The notes under the pieces were generated by a model. The model did no database searches. It saw only the letters and a list, made by a program, of their open reading frames with translations, and was not told the origin of the DNA. Below are positions 18,741 to 26,930 of a stretch of DNA of 59,140 nucleotides, one piece after another (within the stretch, counting starts at the first letter, position 1; each line of letters opens with the position of its first letter). The position numbers were made by a program, and so were the translations under genes. Origin of the DNA: UBA1181 sp045617845 (GTDB taxonomy: Bacteria > Bacteroidota > Bacteroidia > Bacteroidales > Paludibacteraceae); the NCBI GenBank assembly GCA_045617845.1, contig JAZLJL010000002.1, forward strand, positions 1-59,140. Direction: 5' to 3'.

Positions 18741-20234
18741 ATGGAACAGGATTTGAAAAAACAGACGACTCACTCTCTTATTTGGAATGCGTTTGACAAG
18801 GTGGGTTTCCAGGTCGTGGCGTTTGTCGTGGGCTTGGTCACGCTTCGTCTGTTGTCTCCAAGGGATTTCGGATTGATTGGCGCATTGTCGATTTTCACGG
18901 CTTTGTCGAATTTGATGACTGAGAGTGGCTTTACGTCCACGATGGTCCGTCGTAAGCAAAACACGGATGCCGAGTATGTGGCGGTGTTGTGTTTCAATTT
19001 GTTCCTAAGTCTCGTTCTTTATTTCTCCCTTTTTCTCTTTTCTGGTAAGATCGCCGACTATTACAATATGCCGGAGTTGGTCTCTCTTTCCCATTTCTTG
19101 TTTTTGTCCATTGTCTTTAATTCTTTGGGTGTGGTCCAGACCATTATTTTGACCAAGGCACTCTCTTTTGAAAAATTGTCTCTCGCTAGTCTTATTAGTG
19201 CCTCGGTCTCGGGAGCCGTCGCTATTGCGATGATTTTCCTAGGTTATGGGTATTGGGCTTTGGCTTGGCAACTTGTTTTGCAGACCTTCATTAAGGTGGG
19301 GATGCTTTGGTTCTTTAGTGATTGGAGACCGAGGGTGAAACCTGATTTCTCAGTTATCCGGGAGCTTTTCTCTTTTAGCTTTTCCTTGATAGCCGCTAGC
19401 TTGATGAACACTTTTTTCAGGTATATATATAATCCTTATATTGGAAGACATTTCGGTGATGAGCGTTTGGGCTATTATTCGGAGGCTTATAAATTTAACT
19501 ATTTGCCTGTTTCAATAGTGGCTTCGACCTTTTCCGGCGTGGCTTTGCCTGTCTTGTCGAAGTTGAATGACGATGAACCTCGCCAAATGAATTATTTGCG
19601 TAAGATGATGCGTATGATGGCGTTTTGTGTTTTTCCCATTTTGTTTGGCGCTATCGCATGTTTCGATAATTTGGTGGAGATTGTGCTGACGGATAAGTGG
19701 TTGCCGATAGTTCCCTATTTCCGAATCATGGCGTTGGCTGGTTTTGCCGCTTCGATGCATACCATGTATTTGAATGTTATGGTGGTGAAGGGCTTCCCTA
19801 AATTGAATTTCCTTTTAGAGACGGTCCGTAATGTCTCTATCCTGTTTTTCTTCGTCTTGGCCCTTGTTCTGATTAAGTATGGTCCGTCCATGCCTGTCGT
19901 TCAAAATCTTTTGTTCCTTTTCCCGGATTCTGTGGAGTTGATGCTGTGGGGGGGCGTCGCGGCTAACATCTGTTTCTATGTGGTGGATCTGTTCTGTGTC
20001 CGTCGTGTGGTCCGCTATTCCATACGGGAACAAATTAAGGATATATGTCCATATTTACTTATCTCTATGGTAATGGCTTCCGCTGTCTATTATTGTGGGT
20101 GCTTGCCTATTGGAGTTGTGCCGAAAACTATTATCCAGTTGGTGTGTGGAGGTGTCGTTTATTGGTTGCTGTGTAAGTTGTTCGCTTCGGATGTTTTGGA
20201 TGATGTGAGTGAAATGTTGCTGAAGCGCAAGTGA
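18741..20234 (+). CDS. Polysaccharide flippase (Wzx/WzxC type, MOP superfamily)
   Basis: A 497-residue polytopic membrane protein with about 12-14 hydrophobic segments. The N-terminus (SLIWNAFDKVG, then LRLLSPRDFGLIG and a Met-x-Glu-Ser-Gly-Phe segment) is the usual start of the lipopolysaccharide flippase group that moves undecaprenyl-linked oligosaccharides across the inner membrane. No glycosyltransferase, wzy or sugar-nucleotide genes surround it, so it is an orphan relative to typical O-antigen or capsule clusters; a nucleotidyltransferase lies 9 kb away in another operon. The substrate cannot be inferred. It is transcribed divergently from the LOG gene. Confidence 0.85.
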   Translation: MEQDLKKQTTHSLIWNAFDKVGFQVVAFVVGLVTLRLLSPRDFGLIGALSIFTALSNLMTESGFTSTMVRRKQNTDAEYVAVLCFNLFLSLVLYFSLFLFSGKIADYYNMPELVSLSHFLFLSIVFNSLGVVQTIILTKALSFEKLSLASLISASVSGAVAIAMIFLGYGYWALAWQLVLQTFIKVGMLWFFSDWRPRVKPDFSVIRELFSFSFSLIAASLMNTFFRYIYNPYIGRHFGDERLGYYSEAYKFNYLPVSIVASTFSGVALPVLSKLNDDEPRQMNYLRKMMRMMAFCVFPILFGAIACFDNLVEIVLTDKWLPIVPYFRIMALAGFAASMHTMYLNVMVVKGFPKLNFLLETVRNVSILFFFVLALVLIKYGPSMPVVQNLLFLFPDSVELMLWGGVAANICFYVVDLFCVRRVVRYSIREQIKDICPYLLISMVMASAVYYCGCLPIGVVPKTIIQLVCGGVVYWLLCKLFASDVLDDVSEMLLKRK

Positions 20235-20339
20235 TTATTCTATCTTGATTCCGTCAATGTGTTATATCCCTTCGATTTTCTTCTGCGTTTTCGTGATTTT
20301 TTTTTTGATTTTAGTTTCTTCCCGACCATTGGCTTTAAT

Positions 20340-20423
20340 AAAAACCAAAAGCAAGCCTATATTTGACTTGCTTTTAGAAAACCATAAACCTTACATCTAT
20401 AAAGAATCATGTTTCACAACATT
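20340..20423 (-). ncRNA. Candidate small RNA with its own promoter and terminator
   Basis: On the minus strand a promoter-like pair (TTTG at 20456-20459, 18 bases, TATCTTTG at 20430-20437) is followed about 55-75 bases later by a perfect 9-base stem, AAAAGCAAG / CTTGCTTTT (20347-20355 with 20367-20375), and then GGTTTTTATT. The predicted transcript is about 80-85 bases, lies between two genes, and contains no useful reading frame. The hairpin has no T run on the plus strand, so it does not serve the flippase gene. Ends are estimates; no family recognised. Confidence 0.35.
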
Positions 20424-20429
20424 ACATTG

Positions 20430-20459
20430 CAAAGATATTTCTTTTTTTTTGAATACAAA
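20430..20459 (-). promoter_or_regulatory. Promoter of the candidate small RNA
   Basis: Minus-strand TTTG (20456-20459), an 18-base spacer and TATCTTTG (20430-20437). Both elements match the Bacteroidota consensus. No coding gene lies downstream in that direction; it points towards the 3' end of the flippase gene. Confidence 0.45.
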
Positions 20460-20483
20460 ACTTGAACCTCTTTTTTTTTGAAA

Positions 20484-20523
20484 AAAACATAAAAAAACGG
20501 ATAGGATTTTTCTCCTATCCGTT
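20484..20523 (-). terminator. Intrinsic terminator of the M6 protease gene
   Basis: An 11-base stem AACGGATAGGA / TCCTATCCGTT (20496-20506 with 20513-20523) with a 6-base loop, followed on the minus strand by a T-rich run. It lies 20 bases beyond the stop codon of the protease gene. Confidence 0.85.
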
Positions 20524-20542
20524 CTCCTGTTTTGTATGCTAT

Positions 20543-23116
20543 TTATTCTTTTATCACTTTATGCGTCGAGGAAGAGTTTTCTGTTACTATTTTGACGATA
20601 TATACCCCCTTCTTGTAGCTTTCTCCGAAATATTGTATGTCGGAAACGCACTTGATTTGCTCGACCAATTCCGATTGAGGCGTATAGACGTAGATGAAGT
20701 CACCTTTATGGATTCCGTAGACACAGAATCCATCTTTGGTGTTTTGTAGGATGATAGTCTGGCTCTCCTGCTCGTTTTCTACTATTGATGGTTCTGACTG
20801 CGGTTTTAGTTGGAAAGATAAACTGTCGATGCGCAGTTTCGACGGAGTGTAAGCGGCGATTATTTTGAAATCGTGTAGGCCTTCCTCCAAAGGCATTTCC
20901 TTCACTGTGTTCTTCATTGTCGCGGTGGAACTCCAAAAATTGTTGCTTGTTGAGGCTCCTGGAATCTTCATTGTGTCCGATTGGGTATAGTCGATCAAAA
21001 TGTATATATAGGCATCGTTTTTTGTCGAGTTTTGGATTGTTATGTCGTATAGGCCTGATTTTAGCACGTTGATGCTATATTGAGTCCATTCTCCATCTTC
21101 TGCGAATTCGGTGGCGTAGTTTCCGTCGCTGATTTGGGCCATAGGGAAATATTGTTGGTCTTCCCGGGCATCTCTGACTTTGTTGACGTCGGCGCTCCTG
21201 TATGTGCTGTAAGCGACTCCGTTTCCTCCCAAATCATAGTCTTCCGCTTGGAAGGAGCCTGGAATGTCGAATGGCTCCCCGTATAGCGGATAGGCCTTAT
21301 ATACGGTTATGGAATACTCCTGATAAGCCTTTTTCCCGTTCGAATCAGTCACCTCGATCGTGAAGGTCGCCTCTCCTTCTTCGGTAGGAATTCCTTCGAT
21401 GACGCAATCTTTAGTTAATTCCAATCCGGTAGGTAATGCTCCGTCGTAGACAGAGAACACATAAGGGGCGTCGCCACCTTGGATGTAGATACTGTCGCTG
21501 TATGGAATGTTCGCCAAGGCGTTGCCGACTTTCAAAGTGATGAATTCAGGATTCTCGATGTATTCTCCGCAGCGGAAAGTCATGACATCTCCGCCTTCGC
21601 TGAAGTCCCAAATGTAGACACCGGAATTGGCTCCGTCCCTCCATTTCCCGCTAGGGTCGGATTCGTCGTTGAAGATGGCGGGACCACTAGTTTTGGTCCA
21701 GAATGGATGTTTCAGTTGGGCGGGACGGCAATCTAGTAGTTCGTCATATCCGGGTTCTAGGTTCGACCCGTCGTCGTAGCTATGCCAGATGAATATGCCC
21801 GTTTCGTTGTTGGTCTTGTTCTTGTAGTAATGCTTGTCCCTTATTTCCAAATAGTATTTTTCTTTGTTGTTTTTTCCTTGGCCTCGGTAGACGGCTACAT
21901 TACCGCAACCTTTCTCCAATGTGATGAGTCGCCCATCCTTGATGTCCGTGATGTCGATTTTTGTGTCGTCCAACCATCCCATCTGGTCGAGGGCCCATGG
22001 GTTAGGGTAGGATGGGTTGGTCTCGCTGCTGATGTAGAAGGCGTCTCCGATGTTATATTCGGACGCGTTGTTGGCGGGCTCATGCTCTTCGTATTGGTAG
22101 AAGTCTGGCCATTCGCAGATGAGGTGACCGTTCTCGTGCACGAATGTGCCCATGGTAAGTTTGCTGTCGATGTCGGAAATTTGGTATCCATGGTAAATTT
22201 GGTTCTGTAGGTACCATGGAGTTGATTGGTTCCAATTTTTAATGTATATTTGGTTTATACCCAAATAACTTTGGTGGGGCCAAAGTCCTGTGGCCCATTC
22301 GTTAGGGCATTTGCCCGCATAGAGGATGTTGATGGCCCTTATGCCGCCGTATTGGTTGACGGTCAGTTTCGCGAATTTGTCCGGGTTCTTTTCTGCCCAT
22401 TGGTTGATTGCCGCCTCGATTTCCGGATAGAAGCGGTCTATTGTGTAGTCGGTGGCGTTTCTAGGCGCATAATCTTCCCTGTTCCCGTTTGCGGTGTAAT
22501 ATTGCTCAGGGACGAAATTGATATAGGTGAGTTTCCCGTTGGATATCCACTGGAAGTATTCTTTGATGGAACTTTTGTTGCCGAATATGGGGTTGTTGTC
22601 TCCGTTTAGGAATGTTTCGACTTGGTCAACCGTCACGTTGGATTTGACATCTTTGAAGTCGATGAGCAGGCATAGCCCGTAGACAGTGTCGCTAGTGGCT
22701 TGCGCGGCTCTTAGTACCGGACTTCCGGATATGGAGTCTGGTTTGTTGAGCTTTTTTTTCGTCTCCGCTATTTTTTTGTTCCTGCTCTCTTTGTTGATGC
22801 GGACATGGGGGGTGATGATCATCTTGACCTCTTCCGGTGTGGCGCCTCCTTTGTAGACGATTCCGGAAGAAACGTATTCGTTGCCGTCCTTGGAAAGCAT
22901 GGCGTAGCAGATTTTCGAGCTGCTGGAATCTTTGACAAGGGTGTAATGGTCTTCGCTTTCGGCTTCGATGTAGAACTCTGATCCATAAAGATAAACGGTT
23001 ACAGTGTCTCCGCCGGGTTGCGTCACTTGGTGTGGTGTCCCGTAATAGTTCCTCGCTTCCAATGTTCCGGATAACAAGAACGTGAATATTAGTATGTTGA
23101 AAATTAACTTTTTCAT
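20543..23116 (-). CDS. Secreted M6-family metalloprotease with Ig, CBM-like and T9SS sorting domains
   Basis: An 857-residue secreted protein. Order: signal peptide (1-21); N-terminal region rich in polar residues (22-140, with YLYGSEFYIEAES); M6 peptidase domain (about 140-500) with zinc motif H327-E-N-G-H331 and downstream Asp338 in EWPDFY; a putative Ig (He_PIG-type) domain at about 520-610 (GALPTGLEL, then IEGIPTEEGEATFTIEV); a carbohydrate-binding-like beta-sandwich at about 620-765 (PGSFQAEDYDLGGNGVAY, CBM6/35 style); and a C-terminal strand-rich tail ending in KKGVYIVKIVTE and VIKE, typical of type A T9SS sorting domains. It is probably exported by the Sec system, passed through T9SS and anchored or released at the surface. 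The target protein is unknown. It is a single-gene unit with promoter and terminator. Confidence 0.85.
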   Translation of the reverse strand: MKKLIFNILIFTFLLSGTLEARNYYGTPHQVTQPGGDTVTVYLYGSEFYIEAESEDHYTLVKDSSSSKICYAMLSKDGNEYVSSGIVYKGGATPEEVKMIITPHVRINKESRNKKIAETKKKLNKPDSISGSPVLRAAQATSDTVYGLCLLIDFKDVKSNVTVDQVETFLNGDNNPIFGNKSSIKEYFQWISNGKLTYINFVPEQYYTANGNREDYAPRNATDYTIDRFYPEIEAAINQWAEKNPDKFAKLTVNQYGGIRAINILYAGKCPNEWATGLWPHQSYLGINQIYIKNWNQSTPWYLQNQIYHGYQISDIDSKLTMGTFVHENGHLICEWPDFYQYEEHEPANNASEYNIGDAFYISSETNPSYPNPWALDQMGWLDDTKIDITDIKDGRLITLEKGCGNVAVYRGQGKNNKEKYYLEIRDKHYYKNKTNNETGIFIWHSYDDGSNLEPGYDELLDCRPAQLKHPFWTKTSGPAIFNDESDPSGKWRDGANSGVYIWDFSEGGDVMTFRCGEYIENPEFITLKVGNALANIPYSDSIYIQGGDAPYVFSVYDGALPTGLELTKDCVIEGIPTEEGEATFTIEVTDSNGKKAYQEYSITVYKAYPLYGEPFDIPGSFQAEDYDLGGNGVAYSTYRSADVNKVRDAREDQQYFPMAQISDGNYATEFAEDGEWTQYSINVLKSGLYDITIQNSTKNDAYIYILIDYTQSDTMKIPGASTSNNFWSSTATMKNTVKEMPLEEGLHDFKIIAAYTPSKLRIDSLSFQLKPQSEPSIVENEQESQTIILQNTKDGFCVYGIHKGDFIYVYTPQSELVEQIKCVSDIQYFGESYKKGVYIVKIVTENSSSTHKVIKE

Positions 23117-23226
23117 TGTGAATCCCTTCCCTTTGATGGTATATGAGATTATTTTTTTTGTGTGCTCATCCGTTCCTTAAATTCCAGAAATTTGTCACCT
23201 CATTTTGTCGTTGTTTATTCCATTCC

Positions 23227-23234
23227 CAAATATA
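23227..23234 (-). promoter_or_regulatory. -7 element (TATATTTG) for the M6 protease gene
   Basis: Exact minus-strand TAnnTTTG match, about 110 bases before the protease start codon, which implies a leader of roughly 100 bases. No clear -33 element. Confidence 0.4.
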
Positions 23235-23295
23235 TGTTTTTTTTTGAATCTTTCTATGAAAATTTAAGTTAAGTTGCGTTTTCTTTCATGAAACG

Positions 23296-23450
23296 CCGAA
23301 AGAGGATGTGTATTTGCATACATCCTCTTCGGGATAATGACGTGGCCATTACGGATACGGCATTATCTGGTAGTCATAGGTTTAGATCGGCTTCGTCCTG
23401 AAGAGGGAGCGGTAATAGGTCTCCCCGAAAATGAAAACTTGTCGGACGAA
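23296..23450. ncRNA. Candidate structured RNA in the fabF-M6 protease gap
   Basis: The 397-base gap between fabF and the protease gene has no reading frame worth naming but is rich in paired segments: CCGAA-GAGGATGT pairing with ACATCCTC-TTCGG (23296-23309 with 23320-23332, one bulged A); GATAATG / CATTATC (23333-23339 with 23361-23367); TTCGTCC / GGACGAA (23392-23398 with 23444-23450); and, inside the last, GGGAG / CTCCC (23405-23409 with 23421-23425). These are compatible with one fold of three consecutive stems. Strand cannot be decided; on the minus strand the first stem would be a terminal hairpin after fabF. I recognise no riboswitch, 6S, tmRNA or SRP signature. Confidence 0.4.
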
Positions 23451-23513
23451 TAGTTTTGCAGTTGCGTCTATTGTATTTAATTAATTAGGATTTAGGTTGT
23501 GTAGGTTGTTATG

Positions 23514-24746
23514 TTATGAAATTTTTCTAATGGCGACACATGCGTTATGTCCGCCGAATCCAAGTGAGTTGGAGATGGCGATGGTCAAATCGGCTTTTGT
23601 GGCTTTTCCTGGCGTGTAGTCCAGGTCGCATTCAGGGTCCGGGTTGTCTAGTCCGATGGTGGGTGTTACGGTCCCTTCTTGGAGCGACAATGCGGAGACG
23701 ATCACTTCCACTCCTCCCGCGGCGCCTAACATGTGTCCCGTCATGGATTTAGAGGAGCTGATGTGCGCTCTTTTTGCCTCAAAATCCCCCAAGGCCAATT
23801 TGATGGCTTGGGTCTCTGACTTGTCGTTCATCGGTGTGCCTGTTCCATGCGCGTTGATGTAGAGCGTGTCCTTCTCGCTGTATTGGGCTTCGTCGAGAGC
23901 CATCTTGATCGCTTTCGAGGCGCATGTGCCGTCTGGCTTAGGCGCCGTGTAATGGTAGGCGTCGCATGTGTTTCCGTAGCCACAGATTTCGCCGTATATT
24001 TTCGCGCCCGATGCTTTGGCGTGTTCGTATTCCTCTAGGATGACGATTCCGGCACCTTCTCCGATGACGAAGCCTTTCCTATTGGCGTCGAAGGGTAGGG
24101 AGGAGTGTTTCGGGTCGTTTGTTTTTGATAGCGCTTTGCAGTTGGTGAAACCTCCGATGGCCAATGGGTTGATGGCCGCTTCCGCGCCTCCGGCGATGAT
24201 GGCGTCCGCGTAACCATATTTGATGGCTCTGTAGGCTTCTCCGATTGCGTGTGTGCTAGTAGCGCATGCGGTCACGATGGGGAGGCATGGACCTTCCGCA
24301 TGATGTGCGATGGCGATGTTCCCCGCCGCTATGTTGGATATCATCATAGGAATGAACAGGGGGGAGACTCGTCCTGGACCTTCTTCGTTCATCTTGGTGC
24401 ATTCTGTGATGAATGTCTGCATTCCTCCGATGCCGGATCCGACGTAGACACCGACCCTGTCGTTCGGCAAGTTGAGGCTTCCCCTGTCTTCCATCGCTTG
24501 TTGCGCGGCGGCGAGGGCGAATTGGCAGTAACGGTCAGACCTGCGAGCCATTCCTTTGTCGATGCCGAACTCTTCGGTGTTGAAATCTTTCACTTCGCCT
24601 GCGATTTTCACTTCCATGTTGGAAGTGTCGAAGTTTTGTATGAAGTCGATGCCGCAAACCCCGTTCTTCAGGTTCTCCCAAAATGTCTTGATGTCTTTCC
24701 CTATAGGTGAAATGACGCCCATTCCAGTGATGACTACTCTTCTCAT
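23514..24746 (-). CDS. fabF: 3-oxoacyl-ACP synthase II
   Basis: A 410-residue condensing enzyme of fatty-acid elongation in the cytoplasm. The Cys-His-His triad is present: Cys161 (TACATSTHA), His300 (NAHGTGTPMND) and His338 (SSKSMTGHMLGAAG). The start MRRVVITGMGVISPIG is standard and the length is usual. It is the last gene of the fabH-fabK-fabF operon, 3 bases after fabK stops. Confidence 0.97.
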   Translation of the reverse strand: MRRVVITGMGVISPIGKDIKTFWENLKNGVCGIDFIQNFDTSNMEVKIAGEVKDFNTEEFGIDKGMARRSDRYCQFALAAAQQAMEDRGSLNLPNDRVGVYVGSGIGGMQTFITECTKMNEEGPGRVSPLFIPMMISNIAAGNIAIAHHAEGPCLPIVTACATSTHAIGEAYRAIKYGYADAIIAGGAEAAINPLAIGGFTNCKALSKTNDPKHSSLPFDANRKGFVIGEGAGIVILEEYEHAKASGAKIYGEICGYGNTCDAYHYTAPKPDGTCASKAIKMALDEAQYSEKDTLYINAHGTGTPMNDKSETQAIKLALGDFEAKRAHISSSKSMTGHMLGAAGGVEVIVSALSLQEGTVTPTIGLDNPDPECDLDYTPGKATKADLTIAISNSLGFGGHNACVAIRKIS

Positions 24747-24749
24747 TGT

Positions 24750-25697
24750 TTATTTCGTTCTGTTGATAGCTTGGGTTAATAGCGTTTCCGCCTCTTTCAC
24801 CATTGATTCGACGATGGCGCGTGCCGGACGTTGTTCTTTGACAAGTCCCGCGATTTGACCTGCCATGAATGATCCGCCTTTCAGATCACCATCTATGACT
24901 GCTTTCTTAAGGGAACCGGCTCCAAACTCCAAGATAGTGTCGTCCGGAATGTTGGTGTCTTTTTCCATGTCAGCGAATTTTTTGGAGAACGGTGTCTTCA
25001 AAGAACGTACGGGGTGACCGAATCTCTTTCCTGTGACGATTGTTCCCGTGTCGCTGGCGGAGATAATCTTGTCTTTGTATGTCTGGCATACGCAACATTC
25101 GTCCGCCACTAGGAAGCATGTCCCGCATTGAACGCCTTCGGCTCCTAACATGATCGCTGCCGCCAATCCTCTTCCGTCTCCGATACCACCTGCGGCGAGC
25201 ACTGGGATTTTCACAGCGTCCACTACTTGAGGAATCAATGCCATGGTGTTTAGGTCTCCTATGTGTCCTCCTGATTCACAGCCTTCCGCCACCACTGCGC
25301 TGGCTCCGATTCTCTCCATGAGGATGGCGAATGCGGCGGATGCTACAACTGGGACAACTTTTACGCCCGCATCCAACCAATCTTTCATGAATTTTGAAGG
25401 GTTGCCCGCTCCAGTTGTGACGACAGCCACGTTCTCTTCTATGACCACTTTCGCCACCTCATCGGCGAATGGACTTTGTAGCATGATGTTTACGCCGAAA
25501 GGTTTCTTTGTCATCGTTTTGCATTTCCGGATTTCTTCCCTTACATATTCCGCGTTGGCGTTCATGGCGGAAATGATGCCTAAACCTCCCGCTTCCGACA
25601 CTGCGCTTGCGAGTTTTGCGTCTGATATCCAGGCCATTCCGCCTTGGAAAATAGGGTATTGAATTCCGATTAAATCACAAATTTTACTAGAAATCAT
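24750..25697 (-). CDS. fabK: Enoyl-ACP reductase II (FabK), FMN-dependent
   Basis: A 315-residue TIM-barrel flavoprotein of the FabK / nitronate monooxygenase family. Seen: IQYPIFQGGMAWISDAKLA at the N-terminus, GCESGGHIG (near 140), PVLAAGGIGDGRGLAAA and GAEGVQCGTCFL, the FMN phosphate-binding region. By itself the family cannot be told from 2-nitropropane dioxygenase, but the position between fabH and fabF makes enoyl-ACP reduction, the last step of each elongation cycle, the likely role. It starts 19 bases after fabH stops. Confidence 0.88.
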   Translation of the reverse strand: MISSKICDLIGIQYPIFQGGMAWISDAKLASAVSEAGGLGIISAMNANAEYVREEIRKCKTMTKKPFGVNIMLQSPFADEVAKVVIEENVAVVTTGAGNPSKFMKDWLDAGVKVVPVVASAAFAILMERIGASAVVAEGCESGGHIGDLNTMALIPQVVDAVKIPVLAAGGIGDGRGLAAAIMLGAEGVQCGTCFLVADECCVCQTYKDKIISASDTGTIVTGKRFGHPVRSLKTPFSKKFADMEKDTNIPDDTILEFGAGSLKKAVIDGDLKGGSFMAGQIAGLVKEQRPARAIVESMVKEAETLLTQAINRTK

Positions 25698-25716
25698 ATA
25701 TTATCGTATTAAAAAA

Positions 25717-26679
25717 TTACCATTTGATGAGACATGCTCCCGAGGAGAATCCTGCTCCAAAAGCGCTGAACACCAACGTGTCTCCGCTTTTGATCCGATT
25801 GTTTTGGTTCATCTCGTCCAATAGGAGAGGAATGCTCGCCGAAGATGTGTTGCCCCGTTTCTCGATGTTATGCGGGAATTTTTCCTCGGGTTGGTTCATT
25901 TGGCTCCTAATAGAATCCAGGATGCGGAGGTTGGCTTGGTGAAGTACGAAGTATTTCACGTCGTCTGCTTTCATCTTCGCTTTTTCCAACACATGCATGA
26001 TGTCGTTGGCTGAATTTTGCACCGCGAGTTTGAATACCTCTTTCCCTTTCATCGTCAGTTTGTCGTATTTTTTCCCTTGTTTGTCGAAGGGGGTGTCTAT
26101 CGTTTCGGCGTAGCAGTACAATGCGTCGCTGTATTGGGTGGATAGACTGATTTCACATTCCTCACCTTCGTTGGAGACGATTGTGGCTCCAGCGCCGTCA
26201 CCGAAGAGTATGCAACTTTCCCTCCTGCTCCAGTCCGCTAACTTGCTCATTTGCTCTGCGCAAACGATGAGCACGTTTCGGGCTCTACCCGCTTTCATCA
26301 GGCTGTTCGCGAAATCCAGTGCGAAGATGTAGCCTGTGCAAGCTCCGTTCATGTCGACACACGGACAATTCGCGTTGATGGCGCCTTGTATGACGCATGC
26401 GAGAGCCGGTGTCTTATGGTCGTTCGCCACGTTGTGGCAAATGATGTAGTCCAAATCGTCTGCGCATATATGGGCGTTCTCCAACGCTTTCAGCGACGCT
26501 TGGATGGAGAGTTCCGTGATGTCTTCTCCTGTCGATAACACTCTTCTGCTCTTTATTCCAGTGCGGGTGGATATCCACTCGTCGCTCGTGTCCAAGAACC
26601 CCGTGAGCATTTCGTTGGTGACTTCCATCTTTGGAATTGCGCTTCCTGTTCCTATTATTTTCATTCCCGTTATTTTCAT
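25717..26679 (-). CDS. fabH: 3-oxoacyl-ACP synthase III
   Basis: A 320-residue initiating condensing enzyme. Numbered from the ATG at 26679, the triad is Cys114 (NGACTGYIFALD), His247 (VLHQANLRI) and Asn277 (GNTSSASIP). A second ATG at 26664 (MKIIGTGSAIPK) gives the more usual FabH N-terminus; the first codons look like a short duplication of the second set (MKITG then MKIIG). It heads the fabH-fabK-fabF operon, with a -7 element at 26751-26758. Confidence 0.95.
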   Translation of the reverse strand: MKITGMKIIGTGSAIPKMEVTNEMLTGFLDTSDEWISTRTGIKSRRVLSTGEDITELSIQASLKALENAHICADDLDYIICHNVANDHKTPALACVIQGAINANCPCVDMNGACTGYIFALDFANSLMKAGRARNVLIVCAEQMSKLADWSRRESCILFGDGAGATIVSNEGEECEISLSTQYSDALYCYAETIDTPFDKQGKKYDKLTMKGKEVFKLAVQNSANDIMHVLEKAKMKADDVKYFVLHQANLRILDSIRSQMNQPEEKFPHNIEKRGNTSSASIPLLLDEMNQNNRIKSGDTLVFSAFGAGFSSGACLIKW

Positions 26680-26750
26680 TTCCGCGGATCAGAGCTCCGC
26701 ATAATTGCTCGTCATTCCCGTCGTACGTCTGTACTTCGATTTTGACACCG

Positions 26751-26758
26751 CAAAGATA
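26751..26758 (-). promoter_or_regulatory. -7 element (TATCTTTG) for the fabH-fabK-fabF operon
   Basis: Exact TAnnTTTG match on the minus strand, 71 bases before the first fabH ATG. No good -33 element at the expected distance. Confidence 0.45.
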
Positions 26759-26882
26759 AAACGGCCAATTCCATCGAGAAAATAAAAGGTCTATCGCCAT
26801 CTCCCCAAGGGACAAAATCCATTATTGTGGGGCGAAATTAATTATATTTACGCAAGATTCAGCCACATGATTTCATAAAAAA

Positions 26883-26913
26883 TTGCAGGCTCTCGATATT
26901 TTGCCTACTTTTG
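26883..26913 (+). promoter_or_regulatory. Promoter of the LytTR regulator gene
   Basis: TTG at 26883-26885, a 20-base spacer and TACTTTTG at 26906-26913, 17 bases before the ATG at 26931. One of the best promoter matches in the window; the leader would be only about 10 bases. Confidence 0.55.
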
Positions 26914-26930
26914 CGTAAAAGTGAATCGTG

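Noticed and set aside
18687..18959. Upstream extension of the LOG frame (about 90 extra residues)
   Set aside because: The extension is antisense to the flippase start, has no family similarity, and the ATG at 18686 begins the conserved LOG N-terminus.
20245..20481. Small frame of 78 codons behind the flippase gene
   Set aside because: Low-complexity Phe/Leu translation of T-rich spacer, no start signal, and it overlaps the small-RNA promoter and terminator signals.
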